Notes: generated from the letters alone by a model not told the origin. Positions 1-7,266 are shown, counted from the first letter of the stretch. The stretch: 64,000 nucleotides of DNA from Pseudoalteromonas phenolica (GCF_001444405.1 NZ_CP013188.1:558001-622000), one strand, 5' to 3'. A program made the numbers and translations.

Positions 1-22
1 ACCCGTTAATCGGGCGTTATAT
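1..22 (+). repeat. attC right end (partial)
   Basis: The window opens inside an attC site. The R' box is GTTATAT (16-22), with the recombination point after G16. The first ten bases of the following cassette (GTTATATGCC) are the exact complement of GGCATATAAC at 287-296, which defines cassette 1 as 17-387. Confidence 0.8.
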
Positions 23-37
23 GCCAAAAGGGTTCGG

Positions 38-295
38 ATGTTAACTTTAGAAAAAGACGAAAAAGCTGAACAAGTTTTCATTCATGCATCACCAGAAAAG
101 CTTCGCTGGTTAGCATCTCGATTAGAGGCTATTGCAGCGCAAGCCGAAAAGTCTGGAAATGCACATGATCATCTAATGACAGAAGATTGGGGTGGTCATG
201 AGTTAACCAATGAGTTAATTGGTAACCCCGAGTCTCGAGAGATTATTAATCACCTTGTTATTTACGGCCATAAAATAGAGACAACAGGCATATAA
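38..295 (+). CDS. Imm32-like immunity protein, cassette 1
   Basis: An 85-residue soluble protein with no signal peptide or membrane segment. The central motif HDHLMTEDWGGHELTNE (about residues 43-59) resembles the signature of the Imm32 family of polymorphic-toxin immunity proteins; this is recalled, not searched. The ATG is preceded by AAAGGG at a normal distance. The stop codon lies inside the R'' box of its own attC. The same protein is encoded again at 13629-13886 with identical amino acids and two silent base changes. No cognate toxin is visible. If the family call is wrong it remains a small cytoplasmic protein of unknown role. Confidence 0.7.
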   Translation: MLTLEKDEKAEQVFIHASPEKLRWLASRLEAIAAQAEKSGNAHDHLMTEDWGGHELTNELIGNPESREIINHLVIYGHKIETTGI

Positions 296-393
296 CAAAG
301 CAAATTAAAAAGGGCGGACAAAAGTCAGTTGGCTTTGTTCGTTCCTCACAATTTTAGCCAACTAATTTTTGCCGTTTATTTGCGGCGTTATAA
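290..393 (+). repeat. attC site 1
   Basis: R'' ATATAAC (290-296) and R' GTTATAA (387-393) bracket a ~100-bp imperfect palindrome whose inner arms are AGTTGGCT and AGCCAACT. This arm type recurs at attC 11, 12, 13, 17, 23 and 24. Confidence 0.9.
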
Positions 394-408
394 GTTTAGG
401 AGAGTTCA

Positions 409-840
409 GTGCCAAAATTCATTATTGTACTTTTCTTATTAAGTTTTAGTTTGAGTGCTCAAGAGAAAGTTATGGATAACATACCAAATAAAAATATCAC
501 GATTGAACAGCTTGATGAGATGTTCAGTAATATCGCCGAACAAGGTCAATGGGATTTATCGCAGCCATTACTTTGGGGTTACTTTTTCACTGATAATGAT
601 CTGAACAAATTAGAATTAGCTATGCCTAAAATACAGGCTATGGGTTACTCAGTCGTCGGAATATTTCAGGCTGAAAAAGAAGATGTGAATGAACCAGACT
701 TATTTTTCCTTCATGTTGAAAAGCCAGAAATCCATGATAGTAAATCACTAGATAAAAGAAACGATGAGTTTTACATATTTGCTTATCAAAACGGCTTAGA
801 TTCATACGATGGAATGGATGTTGGGCCTGTTGCGCAATAA
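409..840 (+). CDS. RraB-like protein with signal peptide, cassette 2
   Basis: A 143-residue protein starting at GTG, placed by the ribosome site TAGGAGAG at 397-404. Residues 1-17 form a signal peptide ending SLSA|QEK. The mature part resembles the RraB (RNase E inhibitor) family: a WGYFFTDND segment (~56-64), a GYSVVGIF strand, an FFLHVEK strand, and a terminal SYDGMDVG like the YDGWGTY end of RraB. This is recognition by eye. Export would separate it from cytoplasmic RNase E, so the RraB fold may serve another role here. A near-identical copy lies at 3485-3916 (differences L65P, N66S, V93A). Confidence 0.65.
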   Translation: MPKFIIVLFLLSFSLSAQEKVMDNIPNKNITIEQLDEMFSNIAEQGQWDLSQPLLWGYFFTDNDLNKLELAMPKIQAMGYSVVGIFQAEKEDVNEPDLFFLHVEKPEIHDSKSLDKRNDEFYIFAYQNGLDSYDGMDVGPVAQ

Positions 841-842
841 AC

Positions 843-944
843 TTATAACAAGTGCCTAAACCAAAGGACGCAAAACAGCAGGCTTGCGCTCCTTCGTCGC
901 TAATTTTAGCCTGCTATTTTTCGCCGGTTAGGCAAGCGTTATAC
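843..944 (+). repeat. attC site 2
   Basis: R'' TTATAAC (843-849), R' GTTATAC (938-944). Inner arms AGCAGGCT and AGCCTGCT define the second common arm type of this array, also seen at attC 7, 8, 20 and 22. Confidence 0.9.
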
Positions 945-963
945 AACACTTTAAATCACCAGT

Positions 964-1455
964 ATGAATCAAATTCTTAAATATTTAGCTCTACTCGTAA
1001 GTACATTAAGTTTAGTGAGTTTGTTCCAACAATTTTTTACGGTTGGTCTTTCTGGAGTGTTCTCAAGTATCTTGGAGTATTATCGGTTAGTTGCATCAGG
1101 GATATTTAAAATCTTTAATATTGATGTGCCTCAAATTCTTTTGGATTTGTGGACACTCTCTTTCATTACTTCGGCTGCATATATTAGAACTGAGAATATA
1201 GAAAAAAGCCGTCTGCTTCATAAAATAGATACAACTTCACTATATAAGCACTGGAAAATAATTTACTTTTTTATCTTAGGCTTTACTTTCATAGGTTTGG
1301 CAATTTTGTTCTCAATGTTAAACCCCCAAACTTACGTAGACGAAATGAATGAGTCACCTAACGATCTTATAAAAGGAGCTGTTTTAAACTTGGCTTTAGT
1401 TGCTAGTGCATTAGTGTTATTTTTCGCGCTGAATGCTTATGCACCATCTTTGTAG
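964..1455 (+). CDS. Small integral membrane protein, cassette 3
   Basis: A 163-residue protein with about four hydrophobic segments (near residues 5-25, 38-75, 98-118 and 138-158) and no recognised domain. A short polar loop (ESPNDLIKG) precedes the last helix. It is the only gene of its cassette (939-1555). The cassette start GTTATACAACACC is exactly complementary over 13 bases to the sequence ending in its R'' box, confirming the boundaries. Function unknown. Confidence 0.7.
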   Translation: MNQILKYLALLVSTLSLVSLFQQFFTVGLSGVFSSILEYYRLVASGIFKIFNIDVPQILLDLWTLSFITSAAYIRTENIEKSRLLHKIDTTSLYKHWKIIYFFILGFTFIGLAILFSMLNPQTYVDEMNESPNDLIKGAVLNLALVASALVLFFALNAYAPSL

Positions 1456-1460
1456 GTGTT

Positions 1461-1561
1461 GTATAACAATCGCATTAAGGGTGGACGCAAAAAGCTTGGC
1501 TGCGCTCATTCTTCGCTTAGTATAGCCAAGCTTTATTGCGCCACTTATGCGGGCGTTAGGT
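1461..1561 (+). repeat. attC site 3
   Basis: R'' GTATAAC (1461-1467), R' GTTAGGT (1555-1561). Inner arms AAGCTTGGCT and AGCCAAGCTT differ from the two main arm types. Confidence 0.9.
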
Positions 1562-1565
1562 TTAC

Positions 1566-1880
1566 ATGAAAGTTGAGAGCTCAGCAAAAATTTATCAACA
1601 AAAGCGAGTTAAATTTTTACCTGTTTTAAAAACTTGTACTGCAGTTTTTATATTTGTTCTGGTGTTTCACTTCGTTTCTGACACTGAGCATATTTGGATG
1701 TTTGGACTAGCTTTTATATCGGTTGTAGTCGCGATATTCGTACAAATGTTTCTAAACACTTGCCCTAAATGTGGTGCGGCTCAATTTAAATATCTAAACT
1801 TCAATGGTAAGTTGGTTAGAAGTCAGAGTTGGGATTTAAATCCTTGCGAATGCCCTTTGTGTAAAGAAAAGCTTAAGTAA
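1566..1880 (+). CDS. Membrane protein with C-terminal zinc ribbon, cassette 4
   Basis: A 104-residue protein starting at ATG five bases after the R' box. Two hydrophobic segments (about 17-35 and 43-63) are followed by a cytoplasmic-type tail with CPKCG and CPLCK, spaced like a four-cysteine zinc ribbon. No catalytic motif is visible. A membrane-tethered zinc ribbon is all that can be supported; partners are unknown. Confidence 0.65.
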   Translation: MKVESSAKIYQQKRVKFLPVLKTCTAVFIFVLVFHFVSDTEHIWMFGLAFISVVVAIFVQMFLNTCPKCGAAQFKYLNFNGKLVRSQSWDLNPCECPLCKEKLK

Positions 1881-1983
1881 ACCTAACAAACGCTTTAACC
1901 AAAGGACGCAAAACAGCGGGCTTGCGCTCCTTCGTCGCTAATTTTAGCCTGCTATTTTGCGCCGGTTAAGCTAGGCGTTAACT
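1881..1983 (+). repeat. attC site 4
   Basis: R'' ACCTAAC (1881-1887), R' GTTAACT (1977-1983). Arms AGCGGGCT and AGCCTGCT carry one mismatch relative to the AGCAGGCT type. Confidence 0.9.
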
Positions 1984-1996
1984 TCCTCGGTGGATT

Positions 1997-2503
1997 ATGC
2001 GTAAAATTTTAATACTGTTGTTATTTTTCACTGCTGGAACAATTGCAAAAGAGGCTCCGTATAAGCATTCGATTGCTGGCTTTGAATCAGAATCAGAGCT
2101 AAAACCATTCTATTTGAAAGTAAAAGCCGCAATACTCTCAAAGAATTACGAGGCAATCGCCGCAATGCTTTCATTTCCTACTTCGCTTTATGTTGACGGT
2201 GTTCCTACGAGGGCTATATCAAAGGAAGAATTCATTATAAATGGCGATAAAATTATCAATGAAAGAATTTTGCGGGCTGTCTATTGCTCAACGTACGAAA
2301 CTCTTTGGTCAAATTACAGTGGTGTAATGCTCGGACAGGGTGAGCTATGGTTCAATAAAATCAAAGAGAAAGATGAAGACCCATGGCAAACTGTAATTTG
2401 GAAAATTAATAACAAACCCAGCTTTGGTAGCAGCTCCCGTAGTGATTCTGAGTGCTTTTTCTCAGAGGAAGTTAACAAGCAGTTTAATAGTGGACAAAAT
2501 TAA
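1997..2503 (+). CDS. Exported protein, possible NTF2-like fold, cassette 5
   Basis: A 168-residue protein with a cleavable signal peptide (MRKILILLLFFTAGTIA, then KEAP). The body has the pattern of a secreted NTF2-like domain: a leading helix pair ending in an AAMLSFP segment, a SKEEFI helix, and a GVMLGQGELWF strand. That assignment is inference from pattern. The gene runs through its attC: R'' AGTTAAC lies at 2470-2476 and the stop is at 2501-2503, so the last ~10 residues are encoded by the recombination site. Confidence 0.65.
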   Translation: MRKILILLLFFTAGTIAKEAPYKHSIAGFESESELKPFYLKVKAAILSKNYEAIAAMLSFPTSLYVDGVPTRAISKEEFIINGDKIINERILRAVYCSTYETLWSNYSGVMLGQGELWFNKIKEKDEDPWQTVIWKINNKPSFGSSSRSDSECFFSEEVNKQFNSGQN

Positions 2504-2571
2504 GTTGGCTTGGTTTCGCTCCGCTTCACATTTTAGCCAACATAATTTTGCCCATTAACAGGGCGTTATGC
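2470..2571 (+). repeat. attC site 5
   Basis: R'' AGTTAAC (2470-2476), R' GTTATGC (2565-2571). The cassette start GTTAACTTCCTC matches 12 bases around R''. The site overlaps the last codons of the cassette 5 gene. Confidence 0.88.
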
Positions 2572-2913
2572 GTCACTTTAAATCACTGTCTTTGAAACGG
2601 TTTTTGCTTCAAGTCTTTTCTTCAAATCAGCTTTTAGGTACAGTGGCGTAATTAAGTTTTAAGTTGGTCTTGGCTTTTCGTTTTTCAATTTTAGCTGTGA
2701 CCAGAAAGGTCATTCACCAGTCGAACGCTTCTTTGCAATTTCGGGTTTGGTGGGTGTTTTTTGATTTTAAGTTTGGCTTATTGGTGCAGGCGCAAGCGCT
2801 TCTAAATTTGAGTGTCAACGCATAACAAAGTCGTCAACGCGGACAAAAAAACTGTTGGCTGTTACGCTTCGCTTCACATTTTAGCCAACAATTTTTTGCC
2901 GGTTACAACGGCG
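2566..2913. other. Cassette 6 with no sense-strand gene
   Basis: A complete cassette (GTTATGCGT start, ACGCATAAC end) of 348 bases whose ~250 bases outside the attC hold no + strand reading frame of useful length. It contains a short hairpin, TGACC-agaaa-GGTCA, at about 2697-2711 and a minus-strand micro-ORF (listed separately). Noncoding cassettes in other integrons can carry promoters or small RNAs; nothing here decides between these. Confidence 0.6.
2627..2713 (-). CDS. Possible antisense micro-ORF in cassette 6
   Basis: A 28-codon ATG-initiated frame on the opposite strand, peptide beginning MTFLVTAKIEKRKAK, lysine-rich and without a membrane segment. The upstream TGGTGA is a poor ribosome site. 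The start codon lies in the TGACC/GGTCA hairpin. Listed because the cassette has no other frame; the evidence that it is translated is thin. Confidence 0.22.
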   Translation of the reverse strand: MTFLVTAKIEKRKAKTNLKLNYATVPKS

Positions 2914-2919
2914 TTAGTT
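2820..2919 (+). repeat. attC site 6
   Basis: R'' GCATAAC (2820-2826), R' GTTAGTT (2913-2919). Arms TGTTGGCT and AGCCAACA. Confidence 0.9.
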
Positions 2920-2932
2920 GCCTAGGAAAATT

Positions 2933-3373
2933 TTGAGAATACTTTTACTTTTATTGAGCCCATTTGCTTCTTTAGCGTCACAAGAAAGCGAGGCTCCTGA
3001 AACAGTATGGGTTGAGTCACCTAAGCATTTTAACTGCAATCCTAGTGAAATCAGCTTCAAAGATAGTATTTCTATTTCTCTGGGTGAGAGCTCATTTGAT
3101 GAGTTAGCTATATTTCGAGAATCAGATAAGACGTGGTTATTTTTGGTAGTTGGTGGTGCTCCTGCGGAAATGAATAGTTTAATGTCACCTTCTGAGCTGA
3201 AATCAACAAAAGTGTTGAGCTTAAACTCCGAAACCACAGGTTTTCGCTGGGAGTATAATGGTTACAATGAAAAAATATTCACAGTTTCTGGTAAATATAC
3301 AGTATATAACAGTGATACTTTAGAGAGTGAAGTTGGCGGCTATAAGTGCGACATTGTTGTAACCGGCAACTAA
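2933..3373 (+). CDS. Exported protein of unknown function, cassette 7
   Basis: A 146-residue protein. TTG at 2933 is preferred over the in-frame TTG at 2918, because TAGGAAAA at 2923-2930 then sits correctly and 2918 falls inside the attC core. The N-terminus MRILLLLLSPFASLASQES is a signal peptide. The mature part holds two cysteines (~37 and ~141), compatible with one disulfide. No family recognised. The stop codon overlaps R''. Confidence 0.6.
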   Translation: MRILLLLLSPFASLASQESEAPETVWVESPKHFNCNPSEISFKDSISISLGESSFDELAIFRESDKTWLFLVVGGAPAEMNSLMSPSELKSTKVLSLNSETTGFRWEYNGYNEKIFTVSGKYTVYNSDTLESEVGGYKCDIVVTGN

Positions 3374-3469
3374 CAAGTTAATTAAACCGTGGACGCAAAA
3401 CAGCAGGCTTGCGCTCATTCTTCGCTTAGTTTAGCCTGCTATTTTTCGCCGTTTATTAAGGCGTTATAA
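3368..3469 (+). repeat. attC site 7
   Basis: R'' AACTAAC (3368-3374), R' GTTATAA (3463-3469); arms AGCAGGCT / AGCCTGCT. Confidence 0.9.
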
Positions 3470-3484
3470 GTTTAGGAGAGTTCA

Positions 3485-3916
3485 GTGCCAAAATTCATTA
3501 TTGTACTTTTCTTATTAAGTTTTAGTTTGAGTGCTCAAGAGAAAGTTATGGATAACATACCAAATAAAAATATCACGATTGAACAGCTTGATGAGATGTT
3601 CAGTAATATCGCCGAGCAAGGTCAATGGGATTTATCGCAGCCATTACTTTGGGGCTACTTTTTCACTGATAATGATCCGAGTAAATTAGAATTAGCTATG
3701 CCTAAAATACAGGCTATGGGTTACTCAGTCGTCGGAATATTTCAGGCTGAAAAAGAAGATGCGAATGAACCAGACTTATTCTTCCTTCATGTTGAAAAGC
3801 CAGAAATCCATGATAGTAAATCACTAGATAAAAGAAACGATGAGTTTTACATATTTGCTTATCAAAACGGCTTAGATTCATACGATGGAATGGATGTTGG
3901 GCCTGTTGCGCAATGA
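3485..3916 (+). CDS. RraB-like protein with signal peptide, second copy, cassette 8
   Basis: A 143-residue near-duplicate of the 409-840 product, with the same GTG start, the same TAGGAGAG ribosome site and the same signal peptide. Differences are L65P, N66S and V93A plus a few silent changes; the stop is TGA instead of TAA. The cassette starts (GTTATAAGTTT) are identical. The attC sites following the two copies also match through most of their length, consistent with duplication of the whole cassette. Domain reasoning as for the first copy. Confidence 0.65.
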   Translation: MPKFIIVLFLLSFSLSAQEKVMDNIPNKNITIEQLDEMFSNIAEQGQWDLSQPLLWGYFFTDNDPSKLELAMPKIQAMGYSVVGIFQAEKEDANEPDLFFLHVEKPEIHDSKSLDKRNDEFYIFAYQNGLDSYDGMDVGPVAQ

Positions 3917-3918
3917 AC

Positions 3919-4020
3919 TTATAACAAGTGCCTAAACCAAAGGACGCAAAACAGCAGGCTTGCGCTCCTTCGTCGCTAATTTTAGCCTGCTATTTTTCGC
4001 CGGTTAGGCAAGCGTTAGTT
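3919..4020 (+). repeat. attC site 8
   Basis: R'' TTATAAC (3919-3925), R' GTTAGTT (4014-4020). The interior is essentially the same sequence as attC site 2, matching the duplicated gene before it. Confidence 0.9.
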
Positions 4021-4036
4021 TTCAAAGGAGCTTTGT

Positions 4037-4567
4037 TTGCACCTAAAGGATAAAATTGCAATTTGGTTCTCTGCCGTTGCTATTATAATTTCTGTATTCA
4101 CTAGTTATTTTCAATTTTTCCATGAGAAAAGCGAGTTGGTAATACACTCTTCGATGCTTGGTTTTATTCCTAACAAAAGTATTGAGTATGATCTTACTTT
4201 TACTAATACAGGTACTCTTCCAATTGCTATAACAAGAATTTGGGGAGTTGACTCCATAACCTCAGATTTTGAAAAATGGACTTATGATTTAGATTTAGTG
4301 AAACCCTTTGTTATTCCTCCGCAATCAATAGTACAAAAAAGAGTTACACATGAGCCGCATGTTAACCGCCATAGAAATCAATTTCATACTGGATTAAGTG
4401 TGACTATCATCGAGTCTGACAGCATAGAAACTCACAAAATAATTTGGCAAAACTCTCCAATTCCAAACAATTGGAATTTAATGGGCAAAGGTGTTTTTAA
4501 CGGTAAAGTTGTCTTAACGGACAATAAAAAAGAAGTAGTTGTTAAGCCTGAAAAAATTGAAAACTAA
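4037..4567 (+). CDS. Membrane-anchored beta-rich protein, cassette 9
   Basis: A 176-residue protein starting at TTG, chosen because AAAGGAG (4024-4030) lies six bases upstream and no nearby ATG is in frame. Residues ~7-28 are a single hydrophobic anchor. The rest alternates strand-like stretches (YDLTFTNTGTLPIAITRIWG) in the manner of an extracytoplasmic immunoglobulin-like domain. Family not recognised. The stop overlaps R''. Confidence 0.6.
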   Translation: MHLKDKIAIWFSAVAIIISVFTSYFQFFHEKSELVIHSSMLGFIPNKSIEYDLTFTNTGTLPIAITRIWGVDSITSDFEKWTYDLDLVKPFVIPPQSIVQKRVTHEPHVNRHRNQFHTGLSVTIIESDSIETHKIIWQNSPIPNNWNLMGKGVFNGKVVLTDNKKEVVVKPEKIEN

Positions 4568-4661
4568 CAAGTTACTTAAAAGGACGCAAAACGCTTGGCT
4601 TGCGCTCCTTCGTCGCTAATATTAGCCAAGCATTTATGCGCCCATTAGTAAGGCGTTATAC
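4562..4661 (+). repeat. attC site 9
   Basis: R'' AACTAAC (4562-4568), R' GTTATAC (4655-4661); arms GCTTGGCT / AGCCAAGC. Confidence 0.9.
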
Positions 4662-4690
4662 GACTATTTAGTTTGGCGTAAATTTAGAAA

Positions 4691-5080
4691 ATGGATTTAA
4701 AAAAATTAGAATGTAATTTAAAAGGCTGTGCCAAAATTTATGGCTATGCATTAACTATTGTTGTACCTATGGCAATAGTAAAAGCTTTCTTCAATGGTGC
4801 TAATGATTTAGCTTTCATATTTGGGCTTATTTTGGGATATATCCCAATATTGGCAATCAAAGTGTTTTTCTATACGTTTGTTGAAGGGTTGCCTTTTCAT
4901 AAATTTTCAAAAGGCATTCTTTGGTCTTTTTTAAGTGCAATTGCACTTGTTTCAGGTATTGGAATTTTTAGTGCAATTGAGCCTCCCATTTTTTCTTTTG
5001 GCGAATTTACAACATATATTGCGCTGTTCACAGTTTTACTTTTTTTCAACTATTTTATGTTACCTTGGAAAAAAGAGTAG
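4691..5080 (+). CDS. Small multi-pass membrane protein, cassette 10
   Basis: A 129-residue protein with four hydrophobic segments (about 16-34, 40-62, 76-96 and 103-123) after a short polar N-terminus containing two cysteines. It ends with a basic WKKE tail. No motif identifies a family. The ATG lies 30 bases after the R' box with only a weak upstream purine stretch. Confidence 0.65.
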   Translation: MDLKKLECNLKGCAKIYGYALTIVVPMAIVKAFFNGANDLAFIFGLILGYIPILAIKVFFYTFVEGLPFHKFSKGILWSFLSAIALVSGIGIFSAIEPPIFSFGEFTTYIALFTVLLFFNYFMLPWKKE

Positions 5081-5085
5081 TCATC

Positions 5086-5181
5086 GTATAACAAGCAATT
5101 AAACAGGGATTAAAAACAGCGGGCTCTTCGCTTCGCTCAATTTTAGCCCACTATTTTTAACCCGTTAATCGAGCGTTATGT
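5086..5181 (+). repeat. attC site 10
   Basis: R'' GTATAAC (5086-5092), R' GTTATGT (5175-5181); arms AGCGGGCT / AGCCCACT. Slightly shorter than its neighbours. Confidence 0.88.
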
Positions 5182-5197
5182 GCCTCGGAGAGTGGCT

Positions 5198-5419
5198 GTG
5201 CTAACTATCCAAATTGAAAATTTCGAAAACTTGAAAAAAGTGTCAATGACGAAGGCGATTAATAAAAATACTCCATTAACTCTCAGAGAGTCAAAGGCGA
5301 TAACTGATAAATTACTATTGGATGGTTCAGTAAAAATTAGGGTAGAGCCTTCGTATAACTTAGTTGGTTTAACTTCAGATTTAGCTATGGCAAATATTCG
5401 TTTTACCTTAATTGAGTAA
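5198..5419 (+). CDS. Small protein resembling the L7/L12 C-terminal fold, cassette 11
   Basis: A 73-residue protein. GTG at 5198 is chosen over in-frame GTGs at 5180 and 5192 because CGGAG (5186-5190) is seven bases upstream of it. The central stretch, with TKAINKNTPLTLRESKAITD, follows the helix-turn-helix pattern of ribosomal protein L7/L12 C-terminal domains (KAVRGATGLGLKEAKDLV in E. coli). A strand precedes it and a second strand ends the protein. The likeness is by pattern and loop spacing only; function is open. Confidence 0.55.
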   Translation: MLTIQIENFENLKKVSMTKAINKNTPLTLRESKAITDKLLLDGSVKIRVEPSYNLVGLTSDLAMANIRFTLIE

Positions 5420-5424
5420 GCGGC

Positions 5425-5528
5425 ACATAACAAGGAAAATCAAAAGTGCGGACAAAAAACAGTTGGCTTTGTTCGTGCCTCACAAATTATAGCCAACTAA
5501 TTTTTGCCGTTTATTTGCGGCGTTAGGT
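5425..5528 (+). repeat. attC site 11
   Basis: R'' ACATAAC (5425-5431), R' GTTAGGT (5522-5528); arms AGTTGGCT / AGCCAACT. The interior is nearly identical to attC 12. Confidence 0.9.
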
Positions 5529-5536
5529 TTACTAGT

Positions 5537-5926
5537 TTGAATATAATTATCAAAGGGTTAAGAAATGCAATCCTTACAGGTTGGGGGTTGTCTTTTGCAT
5601 ATTTTTGGTACTTAGCAGATTTTAATGTGCTTTTCTTTCATTTACTTTTCGCTTCAGTTCTAGGTGGTTTAGTAAGTGTATCAGCGTTAGTCTTTTATGT
5701 GCTGCCTATACACCTTTGGTTGAGCCGTAACGAACTTGTTGGTTTACATCACTATTTAATGGTCGGTCTTGTTCCTTCTATTATATTTGTATTTATACCT
5801 TCTTTTACGGACGCAACGGGCAGGTTAATTATTGAATCAATAATAACTTATGCAGTTTTCGGTGTTACTTTAACAACAGTTTTCTGGTTTTCTGTATGTT
5901 ATCGTAAACCTAACAAAGCAAATTAA
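5537..5926 (+). CDS. Small multi-pass membrane protein, cassette 12
   Basis: A 129-residue protein from TTG 5537, the first start after the R' box; the frame is open upstream but only through the attC. Four hydrophobic segments span most of its length (about 10-28, 33-55, 70-95 and 100-122). The gene reads through R'' (5908-5914) and stops at 5924-5926, so the terminal PNKAN is specified by attC. No family recognised. Confidence 0.6.
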   Translation: MNIIIKGLRNAILTGWGLSFAYFWYLADFNVLFFHLLFASVLGGLVSVSALVFYVLPIHLWLSRNELVGLHHYLMVGLVPSIIFVFIPSFTDATGRLIIESIITYAVFGVTLTTVFWFSVCYRKPNKAN

Positions 5927-6011
5927 AAGTGCGGACAAAAAACAGTTGGCTTTGTTCGTGCCTCACAAATTATAGCCAACTAATTTTTGCCGTTTATTTG
6001 CGGCGTTATGT
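5908..6011 (+). repeat. attC site 12
   Basis: R'' ACCTAAC (5908-5914), R' GTTATGT (6005-6011); arms AGTTGGCT / AGCCAACT. Overlaps the end of the preceding gene. Confidence 0.9.
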
Positions 6012-6031
6012 TGCAAAAGGAGTCTCCAGCA

Positions 6032-6697
6032 TTGGAAGCTATATCAACTAAAAATTTAAACTCAATGCCAGAAGTATTGCAGTTAAAAAAGCTACTTCAA
6101 TCACTCGCAATGCTAGATGCAATTATGTCCCCTGAATGGGATGAACGTTTTTATTCATTCAATTCAAATTGGGACGTTAATGAGCAAATGGGTTCGATGA
6201 GGAATGGTTGTGGTGATGACTTCTATGTACTATTCAATCAAGAGGGCTGCTTTATTAAAGGTTTTGACCATGAATCTTCAATGTCATCTTGGGGTACTGA
6301 TGGGCAAGTTCCATGGCCTGGTTTATTAAAAGGATTGCCTTCTGAATTCGTTACTGCCTCTAAAGAACCTGCTTTCTCAATGGATAATATTTCATTTTGT
6401 ATTTGGAAACTTCATTCGGCAGACTATTGGGGTAAAGGTGACTTCGAATTTGCAGATGACGAAGATCCTGATGGTTCAGAAAATCTTTTAGAAATCTTTG
6501 ACTGTAACCCTGAAACATATAGGGTATTTGCTCAAGATTATTATGAATTAGATCTGGATGTTACAACTATTGCAAAGATTTATAACCATTTACCTTTAAC
6601 CGAAGAATTGGTTAAAGAATTAAATCCTGAAGTATCAATAAAACAGCTAAAAAAAGATATTTCAGAAATTGGCTACCCTTGTGTTAATGCAACATAA
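6032..6697 (+). CDS. Cytoplasmic protein of unknown function, cassette 13
   Basis: A 221-residue acidic protein. TTG 6032 follows AAAAGGAG (6015-6022) at nine bases; an in-frame ATG at 6008 overlaps the R' core and would add eight residues. No signal peptide. A run of aromatic motifs (NGCGDDFYVLFN, GFDHES, VPWPG, ISFCIWKL) suggests a conserved globular family, but I cannot name it. The last part is helical and acidic. The stop overlaps R''. Confidence 0.6.
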   Translation: MEAISTKNLNSMPEVLQLKKLLQSLAMLDAIMSPEWDERFYSFNSNWDVNEQMGSMRNGCGDDFYVLFNQEGCFIKGFDHESSMSSWGTDGQVPWPGLLKGLPSEFVTASKEPAFSMDNISFCIWKLHSADYWGKGDFEFADDEDPDGSENLLEIFDCNPETYRVFAQDYYELDLDVTTIAKIYNHLPLTEELVKELNPEVSIKQLKKDISEIGYPCVNAT

Positions 6698-6796
6698 CAA
6701 GGCAAATCAAAAAGTGCGGACAAAAAACAGTTGGCTTTGTTCGTACCTCACAAATTTTAGCCAACTATTTTTTGCCGTTTATTTGTGGCGTTATGT
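6692..6796 (+). repeat. attC site 13
   Basis: R'' ACATAAC (6692-6698), R' GTTATGT (6790-6796); arms AGTTGGCT / AGCCAACT. Confidence 0.9.
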
Positions 6797-6813
6797 TGCA
6801 TAAGAAAGTGTCG

Positions 6814-7170
6814 ATGAATAATCAACTTTGCCAGAATTATCGAAAGAAAACTTTGGATACTTTAAAGTTGATCTCGTCTAGAACTGAACAACTCGACTAT
6901 CAAAACAAAGTTCCAATTGCTCACGTATCGGCAGAGCTATTTTGTTCTTGGGAGTCATGCTACCAAGATGTAAAAGATCGAGATTGGTATCAGAGCACTT
7001 TCTCCAAAACAGAATTTGAAGTTTTAAAACGTTTTGACGTAATCTTCGAACAAGTTTGCTCTGAAACTGAACAAAATGTTCCTTACATTACAGAGTTTAT
7101 TCAAACAAAGCAGTGGCTTACTTTATCAAAAGCGGCTAAATTGGCTCTTACGGAGTTGGCTGCAACATAA
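6814..7170 (+). CDS. Small helical protein of unknown function, cassette 14
   Basis: A 118-residue soluble protein from ATG 6814; the frame is open upstream only through the attC. It is predominantly helical, with charged and aromatic clusters (SWESCYQDVKDRDWYQ) and two cysteines in the N-terminal half. No membrane segment and no recognised motif. The attC that follows has a damaged R'' box. Confidence 0.6.
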   Translation: MNNQLCQNYRKKTLDTLKLISSRTEQLDYQNKVPIAHVSAELFCSWESCYQDVKDRDWYQSTFSKTEFEVLKRFDVIFEQVCSETEQNVPYITEFIQTKQWLTLSKAAKLALTELAAT

Positions 7171-7266
7171 TAAGTTAATTAAACAATGGACGTAAAACAG
7201 TAGGCTTGCGCTCCTTTGTCGCTTATTTTAGCCTACTATTTTTCGCCGTTTATTTAGGCGTTAGGC
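7165..7266 (+). repeat. attC site 14, R'' core mutated
   Basis: R'' reads ACATAAT (7165-7171) where the cassette start GTTATGTTGC predicts ACATAAC, so the conserved AAC triplet is lost. R' GTTAGGC (7260-7266) is intact. Arms AGTAGGCT / AGCCTACT. Confidence 0.8.

Noticed and set aside
2914..3237. Minus-strand frames opposite cassette genes, for example 2914-3237 and 5176-5433.
   Set aside because: They are shadows of sense genes with signal peptides or ribosome sites; no supporting motif was found.
5504..5536. In-frame reading upstream of several cassette genes, giving a recurrent MPFICGV start (also at 5987 and 6772).
   Set aside because: These codons are the right arm of attC read in one frame. 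Better starts with ribosome sites or after the R' box exist for each gene.
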